Shown one piece after another: positions 18,434 through 25,998 of a stretch of 64,000 nucleotides of DNA. Source of the stretch: Desulfovibrio sp. Fe33. GTDB taxonomy: Bacteria; Desulfobacterota; Desulfovibrionia; Desulfovibrionales; Desulfovibrionaceae. Below the pieces are notes generated by a model. The model was not told where the DNA came from and did no database searches. It was given only the letters and a program-made list of their open reading frames with translations. The number at the start of each line of letters is the position of its first letter. Position 1 is the first letter of the stretch. Position numbers and translations under genes: made by a program. The stretch lies in contig NZ_JAQKGU010000001.1 of NCBI RefSeq assembly GCF_028532725.1, positions 186,001 to 250,000 of the forward strand. The letters run 5' to 3'.

Positions 18434-18459
18434 CGGGCGGACTGTCTCCAGCCCGCCCG
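18434..18459 (-). promoter_or_regulatory. Hairpin just upstream of the ankyrin gene start
   Basis: CGGGCGG (18434-18440) pairs with CCGCCCG (18453-18459), with partial pairing inside. It sits between the small acidic gene's stop and the ankyrin ATG and has no T-tract, so control of translation or RNA processing is more likely than termination. Confidence 0.4.
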
Positions 18460-18466
18460 AGTGTGA

Positions 18467-18604
18467 TTATTCTTCGTCGCCGATATAGCTGTCGTTGTTC
18501 GGATTGTGGGCGTCGGCCCAGTCGTCCATATCGGCATCATTGTTGGGGTTGTTGATGTCCGACCAAATGTCGAGTTCTTCCTGGCTCATGTTCGAAGTAT
18601 CCAT
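18467..18604 (-). CDS. Tiny acidic protein with internal NNPNND/NPNND repeat
   Basis: 45 residues, from ATG at 18604 to TAA at 18469-18467, with AAGGAGA ahead. The centre is a tandem pattern, WSDINNPNNDADMDDW then WADAHNPNNDSY, and it ends in GDEE. It is very acidic and has no membrane segment. It lies between a basic Asn-rich tiny gene and the ankyrin gene, all on one strand. I do not know a function. The good ribosome site and the repeat make a real gene likely. Confidence 0.7.
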   Translation of the reverse strand: MDTSNMSQEELDIWSDINNPNNDADMDDWADAHNPNNDSYIGDEE

Positions 18605-18634
18605 AACGTATTCTCCTTATGCTTGAAATGGTTC

Positions 18635-18763
18635 TTACTTGGCTTTTTTGTTGGGATTCTTTTGCGTTCCGCGATTCCCTTGCACCTGATCGTACTGACG
18701 GTTGGTGCCTTTACTTCCTTTGTTGGAATTGCTTTGATTCGCTTTGTTGTCTGCCGGTTTCAT
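18635..18763 (-). CDS. Tiny basic Asn/Lys/Gln-rich protein
   Basis: 42 residues starting at ATG 18763, with AAGGAGG ahead. A second AAGGAGG lies about 17 bases further upstream. The sequence is almost entirely polar (NKANQSNSNKGSKGTN... QGNRGTQKNPNKKAK), with no Cys or Trp. It is probably disordered. Its charge is opposite to the neighbouring 45-residue protein, so the two could bind each other, which is inference. The function is unknown. Confidence 0.65.
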   Translation of the reverse strand: MKPADNKANQSNSNKGSKGTNRQYDQVQGNRGTQKNPNKKAK

Positions 18764-18871
18764 AAATCCTCCTTGGGGTATTTTTATCCTCCTTATCCAT
18801 TGAGACGAGTGGTGGCGAATATCCGGGCGGACAATATTTTTCATTAAGCAGAATGTGAGGGCTTAACAGGA

Positions 18872-20089
18872 CTACGCAGCAGGATTCAGTGGCTTGTGAA
18901 CCTTGCCGATGTACAGCCGTTCGTGTGCTCTGCCAGCCTGTTCGCACTGCTCCAAAGCTGCCTGCGCCCGGAGTTCATCGCCAGTTAATAAGGTCAACTT
19001 GTCCACCAACAAGGAGCGGTCGAGCGTCCTTCGGCCTGCTACGGTTGCGACCCGGAAACGGTGGTCTCCGGTTGAGATCCAGTCCTGTGTTCCGATCAAA
19101 TTGTATGTCTGTCGGATACGTTCTTCTGCATCTGCGATACGTCCTTCCAAAGCGGTCTTTCGCTCCTTAAGCATGGCAAGCTCTTCCAGCTCCAGACCGC
19201 AAGCGGAATCCGAGGGGATGCTCGCCGCCTGAAACTTCGGGCAGTCCGCGTTGACATTACACCAGTCGCACAAGGGATGGAACCCCCGGCAGTAATCCAG
19301 GTCGTTCAATCCCAGGTTGTCGGAGTGCACGTCTTCCGTAGTACGCCATATGCCCACAGCTGTTTGCAGACATATCTCCAGCATGGCCTCATCCGGCAAA
19401 TATGGCCCGAATGGTCTGACCTCGGCCATGGAGATGGATAACACCTAGGCCTCGATGTCCACATTGTCCGGGAATTCGGGGAGCGCCACACTGAATAGGC
19501 CTTGAATTATCTGCGGGAACGTGACCGATTACAGGCCAGTGCCAGGAGCGGAAAAGCACGGTTCGGTCCAACAGGACTTGAGCAGCCCGACCTGGCCGTA
19601 CAATTGTGCCTCGTACGACGCATACAGCGAATCTGGGATACGCTCATTGCTCTTCAGTTCCAGAACCCGCATGGCAGGCCGCTGCACGCCCCATACCAGG
19701 GTGAAGTTCAAATGTGCCTTGATGGGAACGCCATCGTGCTCGACGCCGATTTGAAGCAAGGAGAGCAGCTTCACGTCACTAGCTGTAAGAGCCTTCTCGA
19801 TCTCATACTCCTGCCAATGGCCTCGCGGTAGGACAAGCTGACGCCCAAGGATTTCGGCTAGTTCCTTGGTAGCTAATCTATTTATGGCGGATGCGGCGGG
19901 AATAGAGGTTATGCCAAGCTTGCTAGCCACAAACGCCCGTATGCACTCCATGCCCTTGCCGATGTCGGACATGCCTATGTACTGGCTGCGATCCCCAAGC
20001 TCACAGGCCGTTTTTTGTTCGGCATGCGTCAGAAGGCCTTGGGTCAGCAGCCGTATCAATCCTTGTGCTTTTGTGTCGTCAGGCTGCAT
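18872..20089 (-). pseudogene. PD-(D/E)XK (Cas4/RecB-like) nuclease gene with two in-frame stops
   Basis: One frame runs from ATG 20089 (GGAGG 7 bases ahead) to 18872 but is cut by TAA at 19531-19529 and TAG at 19447-19445. The first part has YIGMSDIGKGMECIRAFVASKLG, a nuclease core around AHLNFTLVW, and LELKSNER (the E-x-K motif). The last part has four closely spaced Cys (CRGFHPLCDWCNVNADCPKF), like an Fe-S site of Cas4-type enzymes. Both stops keep the frame and the text between them still reads as protein, so the gene is intact except for the stops. It is probably a recent pseudogene that still makes a truncated N-terminal product. Confidence 0.7.
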
Positions 20090-20759
20090 CTGCGTACCTC
20101 CACCAGACTTTGCGGGAGCCATTCCACTGGAATCCGGCCTTGCGCAGAAACTCCTTCTTGGAATGGGTGTCGCCGGTTGCTAGCACGCACTGCTTGCCGC
20201 CATTGGCCGTACCCTTCCGGTATTGTACGCCATCAAGACGAGGAAGATTGACAGCTCCAAGGGGATTATCCTTTGGCATTGATTTTGGCTGTGTAGCGGG
20301 TGAATTTATCTCGTGATTGCGGGGCGAAAAACCGGTGTTGTGCGGCTCTCTTTGATGCGAGGCCAATTTACCATCATCGTCACTTTCCGTTACGATCCCG
20401 ATCAAAGCCGACAATCCATATCGACGGGCATAGGTCATAGCCGATCCGTATCCTTGGGGATCATTCTTCGGCCGCGGCATGGTCAATAACGACGCCTGCC
20501 ATTGACCTGTTTCAGCATGGACGATCTTGGTAACAAAGCCGAGTTGATTAGCATCAACCGACACAGGATACTGGGTCAACCAGACGCCGTGTTCAAGCAG
20601 AGCCTCGCGGCACGCATTCATGACCGAATGAAGCGTGGCGTAGCGGCTGTTTGTGAATGTGTTTTCAGCATCTTTGAGTGCAGGTGATAGACTTTGCTGG
20701 ATCTGAATCATTGCCTCAGCCAATTCCGTGATTTCTGGAGAGCTCATCTGCAGTTCCAT
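20079..20759 (-). CDS. ERF-family single-strand annealing protein
   Basis: 226 residues. The ERF core runs from about residue 10 to 145, with SRYATLHSVMNACREALLEHG, then TGQWQASLLTMPRPKNDPQGYGSAMTYARRYGLSALIGI. The basic C-terminus ends in a short motif with GFQWNGSRKVWWRYA. ERF proteins anneal single strands in phage recombination. It is the first gene of the minus-strand cluster and overlaps the nuclease gene by 11 bp, so an annealase-exonuclease pair seems intended. ATG at 20759 has AAGGAGG ahead. Confidence 0.88.
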   Translation of the reverse strand: MELQMSSPEITELAEAMIQIQQSLSPALKDAENTFTNSRYATLHSVMNACREALLEHGVWLTQYPVSVDANQLGFVTKIVHAETGQWQASLLTMPRPKNDPQGYGSAMTYARRYGLSALIGIVTESDDDGKLASHQREPHNTGFSPRNHEINSPATQPKSMPKDNPLGAVNLPRLDGVQYRKGTANGGKQCVLATGDTHSKKEFLRKAGFQWNGSRKVWWRYADAA

Positions 20760-20780
20760 CGAAACCTCCTTGATAAGACA

Positions 20781-20815
20781 AAAGCCCTGTGCCGCGATGG
20801 GCAGCACAGGGGCAA
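20781..20815 (-). promoter_or_regulatory. Leader hairpin before the ERF gene
   Basis: CCCTGTGC (20785-20792) pairs with GCACAGGG (20804-20811), followed on the minus strand by CTTTTG and then, about 9 bases later, AAGGAGG. No minus-strand gene lies upstream, so this is an attenuator-like leader rather than an upstream gene's terminator. Confidence 0.55.
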
Positions 20816-21027
20816 TGTGGTGATTTGGAAAATGAAACTAAAAATATCGAAGTTCAGTTTGATAATATATGTTTCAAATAAATTGAAAAGCATACAGGGT
20901 GAAACCACAGGTCGAGCCCAAAGTTCCTGCTATCATGTATAGTCAATAATCTCTTTTAGCTGGACGGCTAAAGCGATATCGGATTATTGGATATTGTTTA
21001 AGTCGAAGTATTGTTAAGGAAGGCCGT

Positions 21028-21507
21028 ATGAAGAATGCTAACACTGTGCCGGTATATGTTGAAACACTGGTAAATATTTTTAACTCCATGCAAAATGATA
21101 ACGGAAGGGAGATCTTGTTGGCACACCTCAAGCAGCTTGACTATAGAGAAACTGCGGGCCTGTGTTTAAATATGCAAGGAGAGTTATTCTTTGACGATAA
21201 TGTTTGCAAGGAGACTCTTTGCAGAGCCAAAACGAGAGACGAGGTCCAAGTTATCATGGATCTATTTGTTAAACTGTTCAAAGCAGCAGATGCGCTTGGC
21301 CGGTCCGTCAGTGAGCTAAAAACTATTAAAGAGGCCGCTTCAGAGGATGTCGAGTTGTCAATTAATATTGGACCGCTGGGGGCTGATGAAGATCATAAGG
21401 TAATATCGAACTGCTCCACTTTCGTTTCTGGAATAAAAGACTTCTACGGTGAAATCACTGGCGATGGAGGAATGCAATTTGGAACTCCAACCTATGAAAC
21501 TGAATAA
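21028..21507 (+). CDS. Hypothetical protein
   Basis: 159 residues, AT-rich. No domain recognised. It is soluble, helical in the first two thirds (VYVETLVNIFNSMQNDNGREILLAHLKQL), with an acidic Gly-rich tail. AAGGAAGG lies 6 bases before the ATG. It is divergent from the ERF gene, with a 270-bp shared control region, and 18 bp upstream of the nuclease-like gene, so probably co-transcribed with it. Confidence 0.6.
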   Translation: MKNANTVPVYVETLVNIFNSMQNDNGREILLAHLKQLDYRETAGLCLNMQGELFFDDNVCKETLCRAKTRDEVQVIMDLFVKLFKAADALGRSVSELKTIKEAASEDVELSINIGPLGADEDHKVISNCSTFVSGIKDFYGEITGDGGMQFGTPTYETE

Positions 21508-21525
21508 ACTGCCAAAGGAGGCCCT

Positions 21526-22410
21526 ATGTCACTTCCTGAACAATTGATAGCCGAAACCTGGACCTCAAAAGTCGCCCGCAAGATCTTTCCCCTCCTTGTT
21601 TGGTATGCCAAGGCTGGCAGGTCTCTTACATATGGAGAGTTAGATGCCGAGGTAGTAAAGCGTGGCTGGAGTCACTCTGTGATGGCGGTTAACTACGGGA
21701 AACCCGCTGGCACAATCGGTGACGTACTGATTGATCTCTCTGAAGAATGGAAAGAAGAAGTGCCCCCGCTCAATGCTATTGTAGTGAATGCAGCGACGGG
21801 CCTTCCTGGGTCAGGAGTCAATTACTACCTCGAAAGATATTGCGAGCGCGATGACATTCCTGACCTAAATAATAGGGAAAGGCTCTCTGTCGTCCAAGAA
21901 GTTCACGCTGACGTGTTCGCATATCAGTATTGGGATGATGTTCTTGAAGCATGCTCCCTTAAACCCCTTAAAAGAGGTCCCACAAGTACACGGCTTAAAA
22001 CAAATGCTTCTCCCGCACGGGGAGGGTGGTCGAATGAAGGCGAAAGCATAGAACATAAGCGGTTGAAAGAGTATTGCGCCAGAAATGCGGCATCGTTTTT
22101 TGAACTTGATGATATCGTGAACGTCCACCAGGAGTATCAATTTGCATCAGGCGACAAAGCGGATGTTGTTATTGAAACCGAAACATCCCTGGTTGGGGTT
22201 GAAGTGAAATCCAGGATTTCGAACGAAGCGGATTTAAACAGGGGACTCTTTCAATGTATCAAATATCAAGCCTTGCTGCGTGCAGAGCAAAGAGCCATGC
22301 GACGCCCTGCTACGGCGTGGGCGGTGTTGGTCTCCGAGCGGGAGTTGCCTACCTTGCTGGCCAACCTGGCAGATACGCTTGAAATCACGTGCTATGTGAA
22401 GGGGAAATAG
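21526..22410 (+). CDS. PD-(D/E)XK nuclease-like protein
   Basis: 294 residues. The N-terminal 110 residues hold a small domain with TYGELDAEVVKRGWSHSVMAVNYGKPAG, perhaps DNA-binding. The C-terminal part has a nuclease-like core: GESIEHKRLKEYC (the early Glu), then SGDKADVVIETETSLVGVEVKSRIS (D then E-x-K), then a helix-rich FQCIKYQALL. This is the arrangement of restriction-like endonucleases. AAAGGAGG precedes the ATG. It sits directly upstream of the type I locus, so a role in DNA defence is likely but not shown. Confidence 0.7.
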   Translation: MSLPEQLIAETWTSKVARKIFPLLVWYAKAGRSLTYGELDAEVVKRGWSHSVMAVNYGKPAGTIGDVLIDLSEEWKEEVPPLNAIVVNAATGLPGSGVNYYLERYCERDDIPDLNNRERLSVVQEVHADVFAYQYWDDVLEACSLKPLKRGPTSTRLKTNASPARGGWSNEGESIEHKRLKEYCARNAASFFELDDIVNVHQEYQFASGDKADVVIETETSLVGVEVKSRISNEADLNRGLFQCIKYQALLRAEQRAMRRPATAWAVLVSERELPTLLANLADTLEITCYVKGK

Positions 22411-22536
22411 GGGGCGATTTCGGGACACCTATTTGCACCCCTGTCTCGACCAACCGGGCAAGCCCTTGAGCATTCACTTTTCTCATTCGATGTACTATGC
22501 CATTTCAAATGTTATCAATTTTAACAGGATACGAAG

Positions 22537-24189
22537 ATGACCGCGTTGGAACAACATGTTTTTCTTAAGAAAATGGAGAAGCGCCTCTGGGAGGCTGCTT
22601 GCAAGCTCCTGCCTTCCCTGGATGCGGCTGTGTACAAGCACGTCGTGCTCGGGTTGGTCTTTCTAAAATATGTCGGCGACAGCTTCGTGCAACGGCAGGA
22701 GGAGCTGAAGGCTCAGTTCGCTGATCCTGATCATGAGTACTTCCTCGATGACGACCTGGAAGATGAAGAGCTGTTGAATGACGAGCTGGAGGAGCGCGAC
22801 TACTACACCGAAGCCAACGTGTTCTGGGTGCCGGAGAAAGGGCGCTGGTCCACGTTGCTTGAATGCGTGAAGCTCAACCCTGGTTCCAAGCTGCCTTGGG
22901 GGGCTGAATTCAAGAGCGTGGGCAGCCTGCTTGATGATGCCATGGATGCCATCGAGAAGGAGAACCCGGTCCTCAAGAATGTATTGAACAAGGACTTTGC
23001 GCGGCTTCAGGTGGAAAGCTCCAAGCTGGCCGAGGTCATGGACCTGATCAACACCATCCCATTTGAGCACGAAAGCCTGAAGGCCAAGGATATCCTGGGC
23101 CATGTGTATGAATATTTCCTGGGGCAGTTCGCGGCGGCGGAAGGCAAGAAGGGCGGCCAGTATTATACGCCGAAATCCATTGTTACGCTGATCGTCGAGA
23201 TGCTCCGCCCGTACCAGGGCCGCGTATATGACCCGGCTTGCGGTTCAGGCGGCTTTTTTGTTTCCAGTGAGGAATTCGTCGAGGCCCATGGCGGGAGGGT
23301 CGGCAACCTGTCCATTTACGGCCAGGAATCCAACCCGACCACGTGGAAGCTGGCGGCCATGAATATGGCCATTCGGGGCATTGAGTTTGACTTCGGCAAG
23401 GAGCCTGCCGATACGTTTGGCAACGACCAGCACGCCGACAAGCGCTTTGATTACATCATGGCGAACCCGCCGTTCAACATCAGCGGCTGGGGCGCAAACA
23501 AACTGGCCGACGACGTGCGCTGGAAGTACGGGGTGCCGCCGGACAGCAACGCAAACTTCGCGTGGATGCAGCACATGATCCACCACCTTGGCCCCAAGGG
23601 GAAAATGGCCCTGCTGCTGGCCAATGGCTCCATGTCCACCGCGACCAATGGTGAAGCGGACATCCGCCGTCAGATTGTCGATGCGGATCTCGTGGAGTGC
23701 ATCGTGGCTCTGCCTGGACAGCTTTTCACCAATACGCAGATCCCGGCCTGCATCTGGTTCCTGAATAAGGACAAATCCAACGGACAGAACATCGAGACGT
23801 TGAGGGACCGTACCGGCGAGGTGCTGTTCATTGATGCCCGCAAATGCGGCTACATGATCGACCGCGTATTGCGCGACTTTGACCGCGAGAAGGACATCCT
23901 GCGGATAGCGCAGACCCTGCTCAACTGGCAGATGGGCGACAAGGCAGAGACGCCCTATGCGGACGAGGCCGGATTCTGTGCCTCGGTCGAATTGAAGGAT
24001 ATCCGCAAGCATGACTACGTGCTGACGCCGGGCCGATATGTCGGCGCTCCCGAGGAAGAGGACGACGGCGTCCCATTTGAAGAAAAGATGGCGGCTTTGA
24101 CCTCGACACTGTTTGAACAGATGGCCGAGGGGCAGCGGTTGGATGGCCGGATTCGAGAGAATCTAAAAATATTAGGATTCGGTGATTGA
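22537..24189 (+). CDS. hsdM: Type I restriction-modification methyltransferase subunit
   Basis: 550 residues. The helical N-terminal domain (about 1-150) includes FLKYVGDSF. Then come EYFLGQFAAAEGKKGGQYYTP, motif I DPACGSGGFF near residue 231, and motif IV NPPF near residue 310, which marks N6-adenine methylation. It modifies the host's own sites together with HsdS. AGGA is 8 bases before the ATG. The DNA is GC-rich, unlike the next gene, and the 3' end overlaps that gene by a few bases. Confidence 0.95.
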   Translation: MTALEQHVFLKKMEKRLWEAACKLLPSLDAAVYKHVVLGLVFLKYVGDSFVQRQEELKAQFADPDHEYFLDDDLEDEELLNDELEERDYYTEANVFWVPEKGRWSTLLECVKLNPGSKLPWGAEFKSVGSLLDDAMDAIEKENPVLKNVLNKDFARLQVESSKLAEVMDLINTIPFEHESLKAKDILGHVYEYFLGQFAAAEGKKGGQYYTPKSIVTLIVEMLRPYQGRVYDPACGSGGFFVSSEEFVEAHGGRVGNLSIYGQESNPTTWKLAAMNMAIRGIEFDFGKEPADTFGNDQHADKRFDYIMANPPFNISGWGANKLADDVRWKYGVPPDSNANFAWMQHMIHHLGPKGKMALLLANGSMSTATNGEADIRRQIVDADLVECIVALPGQLFTNTQIPACIWFLNKDKSNGQNIETLRDRTGEVLFIDARKCGYMIDRVLRDFDREKDILRIAQTLLNWQMGDKAETPYADEAGFCASVELKDIRKHDYVLTPGRYVGAPEEEDDGVPFEEKMAALTSTLFEQMAEGQRLDGRIRENLKILGFGD

Positions 24190-24904
24190 TATGCCCCCAA
24201 GAACATACGCTGAAATAATGTTCGAGGAGGGGACGACCACTGGTCAAGGTTTAACCCTCGAAGGTAAGAACCGTGCAAAGGAAGCTTACCAAAAAGCGCA
24301 CGATGTACGTAAGTTTGAAATAGATCTTTACTGGAAAAGAGCCCTTTATTTTTGGGCATTTGAAGGTGCCTTTCTGACTGCATACGGCATTATCCTAGCT
24401 AAGGGTACGGACGTTGATGGCCAGTTCTATTATTTAGCAGTCCTTAGCCTCTTTGCTCTTTGCTTTACATATTTATGGAGTCTTGCCTTAAAAGGAAGCA
24501 AGCAATGGCAGGAAAACTGGGAGTTGCATATTGATTTTTTGGAAGAATGCTTCTCTGGGAATTTATACAAAACCGTCCTATACAGAAAGGAAAAGAAAGG
24601 TAATTTTTATTCTGTAAGCCGTATTAACGAACGAATAACCTATTTGTTCATGCTCATTTGGTCTACGACATTTGTTGGTTCTCTTCTAAAAGAACTTGTC
24701 CCACATGAAGAGTGGGTGTGGGGTATGGTCCTTTTGCTAGCACCCGTTTATCTGGTCGCGACTCTGCTTTGGATCTGGGATCCATATTCATTGAGGACCA
24801 ATCTAACCGGCTGGATACAGCCTTTATCCGATGACATCGAATGCATTTACAGAGAAGCAAATGCGAATACCGTGATAGCGCCCGTGGAAACAAGCAGTGA
24901 GTAA
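24182..24904 (+). CDS. RipA-family (octameric) membrane protein
   Basis: 240 residues from GTG 24182 (overlapping hsdM), or 237 from ATG 24191. Four hydrophobic segments: YFWAFEGAFLTAYGIILA, YYLAVLSLFALCFTYLW, YLFMLIWSTTFVGSLL and WVWGMVLLLAPVYLVATLL. Between them lies the conserved soluble part KGSKQWQENWELHIDFLEE... LYKTVLYRKE. This matches the RipA-type membrane family, whose role is poorly known. It is AT-rich, unlike hsdM and hsdR, so it looks like cargo. Its place in a restriction operon next to a TIR gene suggests a membrane component of defence (inference). Confidence 0.75.
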   Translation: MIDMPPRTYAEIMFEEGTTTGQGLTLEGKNRAKEAYQKAHDVRKFEIDLYWKRALYFWAFEGAFLTAYGIILAKGTDVDGQFYYLAVLSLFALCFTYLWSLALKGSKQWQENWELHIDFLEECFSGNLYKTVLYRKEKKGNFYSVSRINERITYLFMLIWSTTFVGSLLKELVPHEEWVWGMVLLLAPVYLVATLLWIWDPYSLRTNLTGWIQPLSDDIECIYREANANTVIAPVETSSE

Positions 24905-24948
24905 TTACAACAACTTTCAAAAAGCAACTCAGCCTATCTCAGTTTATT

Positions 24949-25998
24949 ATGCCGATTAACAATGAACGCCCTCAGGGTGAATTGCTCGTTTATCAAGGCA
25001 AGGGGCTGGCTAAACCGCTTCAGGTGAGGCTTGAGGGCGAAACCGTATGGCTCTCTCAAAAGCAGTTGTCGGAATTGTATGGGGTGTCCGTCCCTACGAT
25101 TAATCACCACATCACCAATATTTTCGAGGAAGAAGAACTGTCTCCTGAGGCAACTATTAGAAAGTATCTAATAGTTCAAACCGAGGGAGGGCGAAATGTT
25201 AAGCGGCTGATTGACCACTACAATTTGGACATGATCATTGCCATTGGCTTTCGGGTCCGCTCCAAGCTGGGCAGCCAGTTCCGAAGGTGGGCGACAGATC
25301 GGTTGAACGAATATCTCGTCAAAGGGTTTACGCTGGATGATGAACGTCTCAAGGGCGTATCTGGGGGCGTTGACTATTTTGAAGAGCTGTTGGCGCGGAT
25401 ACGGGAGATTCGAGCCAGCGAGGCCCGTGTTTACCTGATGGTTCGCAACATCTTTTCCTTGGCGAACGACTACCGGGAGGGCGAAAAGGAAACCCAGCTC
25501 TTCTTCGCAACGATGCAGAACAAGATGCACTATGCCGCCACTGGGCTGACTGCGGCAGAAATCGTCAAGAACCGAGCTAATGCGGAACTGCGCGATATGG
25601 GGCTGACCAATTACAAAGGCTCGCGGGTGCTGAAAAGGGATGTCGAGACGGCCAAGAACTACCTCGACGAAAAAGAGATCGACACCCTCAACCGTATCAC
25701 GGTGATGTTCCTGGATCAGGCGGAATTCCGTGCCCAGCGTCGGCAGAATATTTTTATGGAAGACTGGCAGGGTTTCCTCGACAAGTTCCTGGGTGATGTG
25801 GATCTCCCCGTCCTTGAGGGAGCGGGAAGCGTGCGCCACAAGGACGCAGTTGCCCACGCAAAAACGGAATACGACAAGTTTGCCGAGAAGCGGCGTCTTG
25901 AGGAGCAGCTGGAGGCGGACAAGGCCTACATTGAGGACTTGAGGGCTTCTGCCAAGGTTTTGGAGCGGGAACGGAAGGCGGGGCGTGATGGGAAGTAA
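24949..25998 (+). CDS. rhuM: RhuM-family protein
   Basis: 349 residues. The N-terminal winged-helix-like part has VWLSQKQLSELYGVSVPTINHHI. The family core follows with YNLDMIIAIGFRVRSKLGSQFRRWATDRLNEYLVKGF, and the C-terminal region is coiled (EYDKFAEKRRLEEQLEADKAYIEDLRAS). RhuM is widespread, often inside type I loci, and has no settled function. It may bind DNA or regulate the locus. No clear ribosome site precedes the ATG, so another start is possible. The 3' end overlaps hsdS. Confidence 0.88.
   Translation: MPINNERPQGELLVYQGKGLAKPLQVRLEGETVWLSQKQLSELYGVSVPTINHHITNIFEEEELSPEATIRKYLIVQTEGGRNVKRLIDHYNLDMIIAIGFRVRSKLGSQFRRWATDRLNEYLVKGFTLDDERLKGVSGGVDYFEELLARIREIRASEARVYLMVRNIFSLANDYREGEKETQLFFATMQNKMHYAATGLTAAEIVKNRANAELRDMGLTNYKGSRVLKRDVETAKNYLDEKEIDTLNRITVMFLDQAEFRAQRRQNIFMEDWQGFLDKFLGDVDLPVLEGAGSVRHKDAVAHAKTEYDKFAEKRRLEEQLEADKAYIEDLRASAKVLERERKAGRDGK

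Noticed and set aside
18711-18947. Alternative frame overlapping the tiny basic protein
   Set aside because: It overlaps the 3' end of the nuclease gene and has no start signal, whereas the 42-residue frame has AAGGAGG.
18872-20089. General stop-codon recoding in the island
   Set aside because: Two different stops occur, and nearby intact genes end normally with TAA, TAG and TGA.
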